Below, piece after piece: positions 1 to 5,713 of a stretch of 9,466 nt of DNA. The translations under genes and the position numbers were made by a program. The notes beneath the pieces were generated by a model. That model did not search any database. It saw only the letters and a program-made list of their open reading frames with translations, and had not been told where the DNA came from. The DNA lies in assembly GCA_002471975.1 (NCBI GenBank), contig DKQZ01000106.1:28945-38410 (forward strand), written 5' to 3'. The stretch is from Dialister sp. UBA7295. Lineage in GTDB: Bacteria; Bacillota; Negativicutes; Veillonellales; Dialisteraceae. Positions within the stretch are counted from its first letter, which is position 1. Each line of letters opens with the position of its first letter.

Positions 1-153
1 ATGAAAGGTCGCAACACTATTGTAGTCTATTGGGTTGTACCACAGGGTCAGTCTATTTTTCATGATTCTGAATGCGGGGTGATCGAAAGGGCACAGAATT
101 TTGCAGCGTGAAAGCATATTTCCCATCGTACGAAGAAAGTAAGGAGAAAACCT

Positions 154-420
154 ATGGAAAAAGACGTTCCCACAAATTCCAAAGACATCACGATCCGGGT
201 CATTGAAGAGGGCGAAGATGGATTTCGCGTCACCGTTGACACCGAAGAAAAAGATTCCACCGTCATCAGCACGAATATCATGCTGGCCCTCTGTGCCCTC
301 TATCAGATTCCGGAAAACTACCTGCCGGAACTCTTCGAAGCCTTCACCCGGGTGCTGATGGAATCGCACAGCGAGAAACAAAAGGAAAGAACCTTCTCCT
401 TGCGGGATCTCTTCCGTTGA
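154..420 (+). CDS. Small acidic hypothetical protein (88 aa)
   Basis: I do not recognise this family. The start is set by AAGGAG at 141-146, seven bases before the ATG. The product is acidic. Residues 1-10 are polar and probably disordered. Residues about 11-38 alternate in a way that suggests a beta-hairpin (DITIRVIEEG, then FRVTVDTEEK). Residues about 40-75 look helical (IMLALCALYQ, LPELFEAFTRVLME), and the tail is charged. There is no signal peptide and no clear membrane span, so it is probably cytoplasmic. The next gene, an Xre-type DNA-binding protein, starts 38 bases downstream with its own ribosome site and both share one terminator, so they are probably co-transcribed. An acidic partner beside an Xre protein could be a toxin, an antitoxin partner or an unrelated regulator. 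Nothing in the sequence decides this. Confidence 0.75.
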   Translation: MEKDVPTNSKDITIRVIEEGEDGFRVTVDTEEKDSTVISTNIMLALCALYQIPENYLPELFEAFTRVLMESHSEKQKERTFSLRDLFR

Positions 421-458
421 ACCCATCCACAAGGCAGGGGTATGCAAAGGAGGAACCT

Positions 459-683
459 ATGGGCAGACAGATCGACCCCAGAGGCATGGGCCTCAAAATT
501 GCCTTTTTTCGAAAAAAACAGCGGCTCACCCAGGCCGCCCTGGCAGACAGAATCGGCATCAGTACCCGCTATATGTCAAAAATCGAATGCGGCGATCTCT
601 CCCATTCCGTCTCCCTCCCCATCCTGGACCGGATTGCCGAAGAACTCGATACAGGCATCGAAGACCTCATGGCCTACAAGTGA
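459..683 (+). CDS. Xre-family helix-turn-helix DNA-binding protein (74 aa)
   Basis: A single-domain transcription regulator of the lambda Cro/Xre fold. The reading frame is open back to 417, but ATG 459 is chosen because AAAGGAGG at 446-453 sits five bases before it, while 417 lacks a ribosome site and overlaps the previous gene. Residues about 11-20 form helix 1 (GLKIAFFRKK). Residues about 23-42 are the helix-turn-helix, with LTQAALADRIGIS and the recognition stretch TRYMSKIE. Residues 53-72 form the last helices (LPILDRIAEELDTGIEDL). Size and fold match both small phage-type repressors and the controller (C) proteins of some restriction-modification systems, which are about 75-100 aa. An MmeI-like gene with a palindromic promoter lies 350 bases downstream, so regulation of that gene is possible but unproven. 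A terminator separates the two units. Confidence 0.85.
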   Translation: MGRQIDPRGMGLKIAFFRKKQRLTQAALADRIGISTRYMSKIECGDLSHSVSLPILDRIAEELDTGIEDLMAYK

Positions 684-709
684 AATCGCGGGAAAAATTT
701 GAAAACTCC

Positions 710-738
710 AAAAAGCGGTGCATCCTGCACCGCTTTTT
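710..738 (+). terminator. Intrinsic terminator after the Xre gene
   Basis: A perfect 13-bp stem (710-722 with 726-738) and a TCC loop. The core AGCGGTGCA/TGCACCGCT is followed by five T. The A-tract on the left means the hairpin would also work on the opposite strand. The same core recurs at 4246-4274. Confidence 0.9.
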
Positions 739-943
739 GATTACGGGAAATATTTTATAATCGATCTTCGTATAACAAACCAAGTCAGCCGTTAAAAATC
801 CTGGGGAAAATTTACGAAATGTCCCTTCACTCGTATTTTCACCGCCGTCACAGTGTTTCCGAGGGAGCGCTCTTACTGGACGATTTTCTGATTCTTCCCA
901 GGCAGCGTCCATGGGGCTAAATGGCAGCTTTAATGGGACCAGA
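739..943. other. Intergenic stretch without visible genes
   Basis: Together with the heptad repeat and promoter that follow, this is a 294-base gap before the restriction gene. I see no supported gene here. A 33-codon frame at 819-920 has no ribosome site. The stretch may be leftover sequence from an earlier insertion or exchange. Confidence 0.5.
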
Positions 944-978
944 CTAACTGCTAACGGCTAACAACTAACGGCTAATCA
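944..978 (+). repeat. Five tandem CTAACNN heptads upstream of the restriction gene
   Basis: Five units of seven bases, each starting CTAA (four CTAAC, the last CTAAT). Units 2 and 4 are identical (CTAACGG). The array ends about 15 bases before the extended -10 of the next promoter, so it covers the expected -35 position. It may be a regulator-binding array or a slippage-prone spacer. Confidence 0.7.
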
Positions 979-992
979 CTCTCCCCATATTC

Positions 993-1014
993 TGTTATAC
1001 TTATATATAAGTAT
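993..1014 (+). promoter_or_regulatory. Extended -10 promoter overlapped by an 18-bp palindrome
   Basis: TGT at 993-995 followed by TATACT at 996-1001 makes an extended -10 (TGnTATACT). No good -35 is seen, as expected for that class. Bases 997-1014 are a perfect 18-bp palindrome (ATACTTATATATAAGTAT) spanning the -10 and the likely transcription start. A protein bound there would block transcription of the restriction gene, whose ATG is 19 bases further on. Operator function is inference. Confidence 0.55.
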
Positions 1015-1032
1015 GATTGTAGAAAGGTCGAG

Positions 1033-3888
1033 ATGGGTATGACTTTGGCGGAGCAGAGGAAGCGGGCTAAGAGTTTCTCGGAGTACTGGACGAGGCAGGA
1101 TTACAAGGAGGACGGGAATACGTCTCTTTTCTGGCTGGAGCTTCTGGAGATTCTGGGGGCGAAGGCGCCTACGCGGTATATTCAGTTCGAGGTGCCTGTG
1201 AAGCATTTGACGGGAAGCGCCATTTTTATCGATGCGCGGATCCCGTCGCTTCGGATTTTGATCGAGCAGAAGGAGTCTGCTTTTCCGCTGGAGCTCGCCC
1301 CCGGGAAGACGTACAGCCGGCATGGGCGGAGTTATCATTCGGTCTATGAGCAGGCCTACGAGTATGACCAGACGTTTCCTCTTTCGGAGCGGAGCCGGTA
1401 TATCGTGACCTGTAATTTCAGGGAAATATGGATTTATGACATGAATGTGCCGGAGTCGGAGCGTCTGCCGATCAAAATTCCCGTGGCCAGGCTTTCTTCG
1501 AATCTGGCGAAGCTCCAGTTTCTGGTAGATTCGAATGAAAGGCCGGAGCATCATGATGAAGTAGAAGTTTCCGTCCAGGCCGGGGAATTGGTGGGAAAGC
1601 TTTATGATGCCCTGTACAAGCAGTATCGGGACCCCACGAATGAGCATTCCGCGAAGTCTCTGAATATCCTCTGTGTGCGCATCGTTTTCTGTCTCTATGC
1701 GGAGGATGCGGGCCTTTTCCCGGGGATTGACGGTTTCCGCAAATTCCTTCGCAGCTGGAATGAGGAAAATATCCGGGATGGGCTCATCAAGTTATTCAAA
1801 GTCCTGGACACGAAGTCGGAAGACCGGGACCCCTATATGCAGCAGAGCCTTGCCATATTTCCTTATGTGAATGGCGGCCTTTTCCATGATGAGCATGTGG
1901 AAATACCTTTTATCACGAAGGAAATCCTTCACATCATCTGTGAGGAAATGAGTGCGGGCTTCAACTGGGCGAAGATTTCGCCCACCATCTTTGGCGCCGT
2001 TTTCGAATCCACCCTGAACCCCGAGACCCGCCGGAAGGGAGGCATGCACTATACCTCCATCGAAAATATCCACAAAGTCATCGATCCCCTCTTCCTGGAG
2101 GATCTGGACAAAGAACTTCATTCCATCATCGATATCCCGAGCGACCTGAAACTGGTGAAAAGCGCAAGTGGAAGGAAGGAAATAGAGCTCCGCCCTGCCT
2201 ATCGGGAGAAGCTGGAGAAATTCCAGGATAAGCTGGCGTCCCTTCGTTTCTTCGATCCCGCCTGCGGCAGCGGAAATTTCCTCACCGAGACTTACCTCTC
2301 CATCCGGCGTCTGGAAAATGACGTGATTTGGGAACTGGCAGGAAATATGCAGTACCTGAGCTTCGTCAATCCGGTCAAAGTCTCGATTCGTCAATTCTAC
2401 GGAATCGAAATCAATGACTTCGCCGTCACCGTGGCCAAGACAGCCCTCTGGATCGCCGAATCCCAGATGCTCAGGGAAACAGAAAAAATCATCCACATGG
2501 AAATCGACTTCCTGCCCCTCAAAACAAATGCCAATATCCACGAAGGAAACGCACTGAGGATGGACTGGAAGGAAATATTGGAACCGTCTGACAATGTCTG
2601 GGCAATGGGAAACCCACCATTTGTCGGGTATGATTGGATGTCACCCTCTCAAAAATCTGATATGAAATCTATTTTCGGCGCCAAAACGAACCGATTGGAT
2701 TATGTAACAGCATGGTATATGAAGGCTGCACAATATATTCAAGGGACAAACATAAGATGTGCCTTTGTATCAACCAATTCAATTACTCAAGGTGTACAAG
2801 TATCTGATTTGTGGTCCCGGCTTTTCAATGAATATCACATCAGCATAGATTTTGCTCATACTACTTTCGTATGGCGCAGTGAAACTAAAGATATGGCCGC
2901 CGTGCACGTTGTCATAATTGGATTTTCGCTGAAATCCTCGCCTCACAAGCAAAAATATCTCTTCGAAGGCAATGAAAAGAATGCTGTTTATAATATCAGT
3001 CCATATTTGACTGAGGGCCCGGAAACAATAGTAATTCGTCGCCCTTTGCCCTTATGTGATGTACCCAAGATGGTACTTGGCAATATGCCTAAAGACGGCG
3101 GTGGTTTTATTTTTGATCGTGATGAATATGAAAAGTTTAAAAAGAATGAACCTCAATCTTTAAAATTTATTCACCGATTCATGATGGGGCGTGAATTTAT
3201 CAATAACATCGAAAGATATTGCTTGTGGCTCGTTAATGCTAAACCCAACGAGCTAAAATCACCAATGTTGATGAAACATCTTAAAGATGTACAAGATTAT
3301 CGCCTTTCAAGTACAGCTGCTTCCACAGTAAAGTTAGCAGATACTCCAACATTATTCGCCCAAATTTCCCAGCCTGATGGCAACTACATAGCATTACCCA
3401 AAGTTTCTTCTTGTCGGCGTAGATATATTCCAATGGGTTATCTATCTTGTGATATTATTGCAGGCGACAAATTATTTATTATCCCAGACGCTACTCTTTA
3501 CCATTTTGGCGTTTTAACGTCTAATGTTCACAACGCATGGATGCGTCTAACTGCGGGTAGGCTTAAGAGCGACTATAGTTATAACATTACAACTGTCTAC
3601 AATACTTTCCCTTGGCCAACCCCAACAGATAAACAAAAAGCCCTCATCGAGCATACTGCTCAAATGATCCTTGGTGCCCGGGCCCTATACCCCGACAGCA
3701 GTCTGGCCGATCTTTATGATCCCCTCCTCATGCCGCCGGAGCTTCGCAAGGCCCATATCGAAAATGACAAGGCCGTCATGGAAGCCTATGGTTTCAACTG
3801 GCATACCATGAAGGAAGAAGACTGCGTGGCGGAACTGATGAAAATGTATGAATCCCTCGTAGAGAAAGAAAAGGAGAAACAATCATGA
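1033..3888 (+). CDS. MmeI-like single-chain restriction enzyme / adenine DNA methyltransferase (type IIL/IIG)
   Basis: The 951-aa length is close to MmeI. Domains in the order known for the family: an N-terminal PD-(D/E)XK nuclease with FIDARIP (Asp67) and IEQKES (Glu78, Lys80); a helical spacer to about residue 335; a class I SAM-dependent methyltransferase with TSIENIHKVIDPLF as the likely motif X region, motif I FDPACGSGNF (Asp408-Phe416) and catalytic motif IV NPPF (527-530), which implies N6-adenine methylation; a target recognition domain at about 600-850; and a conserved C-terminal part (from about LYPDSSLADLYDPLLMPP). Such enzymes cut invading DNA at a fixed distance from the site and methylate one strand for self-protection. 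All key residues are present. GAAAGG lies before ATG 1033; an in-frame ATG at 1039 is an alternative start. Bases about 2600-3650 are much richer in AT than the rest of the gene, which suggests exchange of the recognition half. The ATG of the next gene overlaps the stop. Confidence 0.92.
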   Translation: MGMTLAEQRKRAKSFSEYWTRQDYKEDGNTSLFWLELLEILGAKAPTRYIQFEVPVKHLTGSAIFIDARIPSLRILIEQKESAFPLELAPGKTYSRHGRSYHSVYEQAYEYDQTFPLSERSRYIVTCNFREIWIYDMNVPESERLPIKIPVARLSSNLAKLQFLVDSNERPEHHDEVEVSVQAGELVGKLYDALYKQYRDPTNEHSAKSLNILCVRIVFCLYAEDAGLFPGIDGFRKFLRSWNEENIRDGLIKLFKVLDTKSEDRDPYMQQSLAIFPYVNGGLFHDEHVEIPFITKEILHIICEEMSAGFNWAKISPTIFGAVFESTLNPETRRKGGMHYTSIENIHKVIDPLFLEDLDKELHSIIDIPSDLKLVKSASGRKEIELRPAYREKLEKFQDKLASLRFFDPACGSGNFLTETYLSIRRLENDVIWELAGNMQYLSFVNPVKVSIRQFYGIEINDFAVTVAKTALWIAESQMLRETEKIIHMEIDFLPLKTNANIHEGNALRMDWKEILEPSDNVWAMGNPPFVGYDWMSPSQKSDMKSIFGAKTNRLDYVTAWYMKAAQYIQGTNIRCAFVSTNSITQGVQVSDLWSRLFNEYHISIDFAHTTFVWRSETKDMAAVHVVIIGFSLKSSPHKQKYLFEGNEKNAVYNISPYLTEGPETIVIRRPLPLCDVPKMVLGNMPKDGGGFIFDRDEYEKFKKNEPQSLKFIHRFMMGREFINNIERYCLWLVNAKPNELKSPMLMKHLKDVQDYRLSSTAASTVKLADTPTLFAQISQPDGNYIALPKVSSCRRRYIPMGYLSCDIIAGDKLFIIPDATLYHFGVLTSNVHNAWMRLTAGRLKSDYSYNITTVYNTFPWPTPTDKQKALIEHTAQMILGARALYPDSSLADLYDPLLMPPELRKAHIENDKAVMEAYGFNWHTMKEEDCVAELMKMYESLVEKEKEKQS

Positions 3889-4217
3889 AGAAATACACAG
3901 GCAAGTACAAAGAAATGGCGGAGACTTTCCGTCGGGACGGGTGCGATGAGTATACGGTGGAGAAATTCATCCGTCAGGAAATGGAACAGGACGAATGGGA
4001 GAAGGGCCGGGGGATCACGGATATCCGGGCGGTGAAGGCGTGGAAGGAGATTCCCGAAGATTTCCGGGAACTGCTGCTCCATAATGCCTTCTGCCCCAAA
4101 TGCCGCGGAGTCGCGTCCTTCAAACCGGGCTACGTCCTTCGCTGGGATCATGGAATGATCGTCATAGAAGGATACTGCGAAAAATGCGGGGAGCCCATCA
4201 CCCGGGTGTGCGACTGA
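3885..4217 (+). CDS. Small zinc-ribbon protein coupled to the MmeI-like gene (110 aa)
   Basis: The ATG overlaps the stop of the restriction gene (ATGA) and AAGGAG at 3871-3876 precedes it, so translation is probably coupled. Residues 1-60 are highly charged and helical, with many Lys, Glu and Arg. The C-terminal part has two CxxC knuckles, Cys70-x2-Cys73 (FCPKCRG) and Cys98-x2-Cys101 (YCEKCGE), 24 residues apart. This is the pattern of a structural zinc ribbon. Cys109 lies just before the end. I do not recognise the family. Zinc ribbons commonly bind nucleic acid or protein, so a role in modulating the enzyme or its DNA is a reasonable guess. It is not a standard subunit of MmeI-type systems, which work as single chains. 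Confidence 0.85.
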   Translation: MKKYTGKYKEMAETFRRDGCDEYTVEKFIRQEMEQDEWEKGRGITDIRAVKAWKEIPEDFRELLLHNAFCPKCRGVASFKPGYVLRWDHGMIVIEGYCEKCGEPITRVCD

Positions 4218-4245
4218 AATCGGGAAATCATGGAAAATCCCATCA

Positions 4246-4274
4246 AAAAAGCGGTGCGTTCTGCACCGCTTTTT
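4246..4274 (+). terminator. Intrinsic terminator after the restriction unit
   Basis: Stem GCGGTGC (4251-4257) with GCACCGC (4263-4269), five-base loop, five T at 4270-4274 and a matching A-tract on the left. It is nearly the same hairpin as at 710-738. The resemblance includes the bases just after the stop codon (TGAAATCG in both). Confidence 0.9.
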
Positions 4275-4292
4275 GTTGGCTTCAAAAGTATC

Positions 4293-4321
4293 TGTAGATT
4301 TATACCCGATGTTAGTATAAT
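4293..4321 (+). promoter_or_regulatory. Predicted promoter of the holin-like toxin
   Basis: A perfect -10 box TATAAT at 4316-4321, with a weak -35 (TGTAGA, 4293-4298) at 17-base spacing. Transcription would start near 4328, giving a leader of about 45 bases before the toxin ATG. Confidence 0.5.
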
Positions 4322-4372
4322 TTCATCGAGGTAGTCGGTAAAGAGGCTTTTCTCTCCCGAAAGGCAGATGCT

Positions 4373-4447
4373 ATGAGCATTTACGAGGCTTTGTCTCTGA
4401 TGATTGCTTTCGGTTCGCTGATAGCATACATCATGAAGAATAAGTAA
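4373..4447 (+). CDS. Putative holin-like toxin, type I TA micropeptide (24 aa)
   Basis: A short gene starting MSIYEALSLMIAFG and ending in a positively charged tail (MKNK). The YEALSLMIAFG signature is what I know from the 'putative holin-like toxin' family of Bacillota: tiny hydrophobic peptides with one membrane helix, related in layout to TxpA- and Fst-type toxins. Residues 5-21 form the predicted membrane helix, so it would act at the cell membrane. AAGG at 4361-4364 lies eight bases before the ATG. It is shorter than most members I recall (about 30 aa). A perfect -10 box upstream, a hairpin terminator downstream and a candidate antisense RNA coming from the right complete the usual type I arrangement. 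Conditional toxicity is inference from the family. Confidence 0.7.
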   Translation: MSIYEALSLMIAFGSLIAYIMKNK

Positions 4448-4463
4448 GTAATACTGTGCATTG

Positions 4464-4560
4464 AAAAAAGCCTTCCCAATGGCTTTCGGAGGCTCTCTTC
4501 AAACACATAATACAGAGGAAGCCGTCCTGTTGGCGCGGGGTTACCGGCTGCCTCTTTTCT
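4464..4560 (-). ncRNA. Candidate antisense (antitoxin) RNA of the holin-like toxin
   Basis: On the minus strand an extended -10 (TGGTATCAT; TATCAT is the complement of 4567-4572) would start RNA near 4560. About 95 bases on, the minus strand has a hairpin (AAAGCC/GGCTTT, plus-strand positions 4467-4472 and 4481-4486) running into six T (complement of 4464-4469). The RNA would overlap the 3' part of the toxin mRNA, the convergent layout of the TxpA/RatA and Fst systems. No good -35 was found. Confidence 0.4.
4514..4558 (+). terminator. Hairpin terminator of the toxin transcript
   Basis: Stem AGAGG-A-AGCCG (4514-4524) pairs with CGGCT-G-CCTCT (4545-4555): ten base pairs with one internal mismatch, followed by T. 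In the antisense RNA the same arms would form its first hairpin. Confidence 0.55.
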
Positions 4561-4652
4561 ATGGATATGATACCACATATGAAAAATAAGGGACATCATT
4601 TTTATGGTGCCTTTTTTAATTAGCCTCATATGTGCCTTGTACGGTTAAACAA

Positions 4653-4697
4653 CCTATCCGACCGCTCCGCGGTCACCTTCCCATCCCAGGGAAGGTG
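4653..4697 (-). repeat. Double-hairpin module 1
   Basis: Minus-strand orientation: hairpin 1 (ACCTTCCC/GGGAAGGT, six-base loop), then hairpin 2 GACCGC-GGA-GCGGTC, then the tail GGATAGG. Same architecture as modules 3 and 7 but with different hairpin-2 bases. Confidence 0.7.
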
Positions 4698-4851
4698 GGG
4701 CCCGGTAGTATGCTTTTCTTTTTCCTCATATGTGCCATGAATGGATAGTGCAGGAGGATTTCTTCGCTCGCCCTCTCAACACTTTAGGGTGTCCTGAGGG
4801 AGAGCACTTGCTTAATGATAGAGTCTTTAGGCATGCTTACCTTTCGTCAGT

Positions 4852-4867
4852 AGTCTCATATGTGACT
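4852..4867 (+). repeat. Short CATATG-centred inverted repeat
   Basis: AGTC-TCATATGT-GACT. The matching site at 8902-8917 is AGCC-TTATATGT-GGCT, with one pair of the arms changed on both sides. Related CCTCATATGTGCC strings occur at 4623 and 4724. It may mark the border of the repeat element. Confidence 0.4.
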
Positions 4868-4885
4868 CTAATGGTATGCGAGTTG

Positions 4886-4927
4886 GCTTCCCCTCGGGGA
4901 AGCTGGCTGCGAAGCAGACTGAAAGGG
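4886..4927 (+). repeat. Double-hairpin module 2
   Basis: Hairpin 1 GCTTCCCC-TC-GGGGAAGC is perfect. Hairpin 2 is GGCTGC-GAA-GCAGAC with one G/A mismatch. The tail is TGAAAGGG. The matching place in the second large copy (about 8945-8976) is degenerate. Confidence 0.6.
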
Positions 4928-4969
4928 CAGGGGATGGGAAATGGCGGCCGAAGGCCGCCTGATGGTCAG

Positions 4970-5012
4970 CCTTCCCTAGATGGGGAAGGTGTCGACGAAG
5001 TCGACGGATGGG
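4970..5012 (+). repeat. Double-hairpin module 3
   Basis: CCTTCCC-TAGATG-GGGAAGG, then GTCGAC-GAA-GTCGAC, then GGATGGG. It aligns with module 7, with hairpin-1 arms identical, the loop changed, and two base pairs of hairpin 2 changed on both sides. Confidence 0.75.
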
Positions 5013-5072
5013 ATGATTGATGCTTGTTTGCTTATGGGACTCCAGCGTTATCAGCAGACATGCTTCAGTCTT

Positions 5073-5116
5073 CCCCTCTGTCGCCTTTGGCGACATCCCC
5101 CCTATCAAGGGTGGAT
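5073..5116 (-). repeat. Double-hairpin module 4
   Basis: Minus orientation: hairpin 1 arms ATCCACCC and GGGGGGAT (one mismatch) around TTGATA, then hairpin 2 GTCGCC-AAA-GGCGAC, then a G-rich tail. It faces module 3, so copy A contains an inverted pair. Confidence 0.65.
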
Positions 5117-5253
5117 TTTCCCATCTGGCGGCTTCGCCGCCTCTTTTCTTTGCCTGCTGACTGTGACAATTGGAATGAAAATGTTCCGCAATTGGCGTTA
5201 TAGATTGACTGACTTAGAGATGTCAGTGGCTTGTACGGTTTCGGCTTGTTCGT

Positions 5254-5292
5254 CCTCCCACCGCTGCGCGGAGCCGTCCTATCGAGGAGGGC
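5254..5292 (-). repeat. Double-hairpin module 5
   Basis: Minus orientation: hairpin 1 GCC-C-TCCT around CGAT with one G/G clash (5276 against 5289), hairpin 2 CCGC-GCA-GCGG, tail GGGAGGA. In module 9 the clash is absent and hairpin 1 is perfect. Confidence 0.6.
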
Positions 5293-5435
5293 CTGACTCC
5301 GGGCATGACTGACTTTTGAGTCATTTTCGAAAGTTTCCCTTTGCCTGCCCTCTCAGCACTTGCTTAACGATAGAGGCATTTGTCCCGGCCAGGTTTTGAC
5401 AATTAGCCTCATTTTCGACTTGAGCGGTAGAACAA

Positions 5436-5478
5436 CCCCTCAGTCCGCTTCGCGGCCAGCTCCCCAAACTTGGGGAGC
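5436..5478 (-). repeat. Double-hairpin module 6
   Basis: Minus orientation: GCTCCCC-AAGTTT-GGGGAGC is perfect, hairpin 2 GGCCGC-GAA-GCGGAC has one mismatch, tail TGAGGGG. The plus-strand flank 5401-5435 resembles 4619-4652, which precedes module 1, so larger pieces were copied. Confidence 0.65.
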
Positions 5479-5548
5479 CTTGAACGATAGCATGCTGACG
5501 AATTTCTTCATATTCGTCCCATATCTGTATGGCTTTTATATAAAAACC

Positions 5549-5574
5549 GGCGGGCTGTATGAATTGTGCCCGCC
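5549..5574 (-). terminator. Possible second minus-strand terminator
   Basis: GGCGGGC (5549-5555) pairs perfectly with GCCCGCC (5568-5574) across a 12-base loop. On the minus strand it runs into GGTTTTTATA. It lies 140 bases beyond the stop of the Sel1-repeat gene and may catch read-through from it, or it may end an unrecognised transcript. The rest of 5479-5662 holds only a GATTCAA/TTGAATC inverted repeat (about 5622-5641) and no gene I can support. Confidence 0.45.
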
Positions 5575-5651
5575 ACCTTCCCGATAGCCCCGAAATGAAT
5601 TCCGGGATTCCCGATATCCCCGATTCAAGAGTCTTTGAATCATAAAATTGC

Positions 5652-5689
5652 AATATAAAAGATGACGCCTTAACTATTTCAAGGCGTCA
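5652..5689 (-). terminator. Intrinsic terminator of the Sel1-repeat gene
   Basis: Minus-strand stem TGACGCCTT/AAGGCGTCA, nine perfect pairs (5663-5671 with 5681-5689), nine-base loop, followed by TCTTTTATA. It starts 25 bases after the stop codon. Confidence 0.85.
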
Positions 5690-5713
5690 CTTTCACTGAT
5701 AACTGTGAACGGA

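Larger units (their letters stand above)
4919..5354 (+). repeat. Large composite intergenic repeat, copy A
   Basis: About 430 bases that align with 8968-9451. 4919-5141 matches 8968-9191 almost base for base apart from scattered changes. 5171-5354 matches about 9266-9451, after a stretch where copy B has extra sequence. It contains modules 3, 4 and 5, a GGCGGCC-GAA-GGCCGCC hairpin (4943-4959), a GGCGGC-TTC-GCCGCC hairpin followed by a T-rich run (5127-5150) and a TGACT-TTTG-AGTCA hairpin. Open frames within it lack ribosome sites and are not conserved, so I treat it as non-coding. Confidence 0.8.

Noticed and set aside
1..111. A 36-codon frame starting at base 1 and ending TGA at 109-111
   Set aside because: No upstream sequence is available to judge a start, and the peptide has no recognisable motif. 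It may be the tail of a gene cut by the window edge, but I cannot support it.
417..458. Longer start for the Xre protein at 417
   Set aside because: It overlaps the previous stop and has no ribosome site, whereas ATG 459 follows AAAGGAGG.
819..920. A 33-codon frame in the gap before the restriction gene
   Set aside because: No ribosome site, no promoter and arginine/histidine-rich content without a known pattern.
976..2541. Long minus-strand frames (223 and 249 codons) opposite the restriction gene
   Set aside because: They are antisense to well-supported coding sequence with clear catalytic motifs, and they lack ribosome sites and family features.
4653..5480. Insertion sequence or transposon end
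   Set aside because: No transposase, no clear target-site duplication and no single long terminal inverted repeat pair could be identified. The hairpin family may spread by the machinery of another element, but that is not visible here.
4730..5653. Several frames of 75-110 codons on both strands in the repeat patch
   Set aside because: They run over hairpins, lack ribosome sites, and related peptides do not keep one frame in the second repeat copy. The region reads as structured non-coding repeat.
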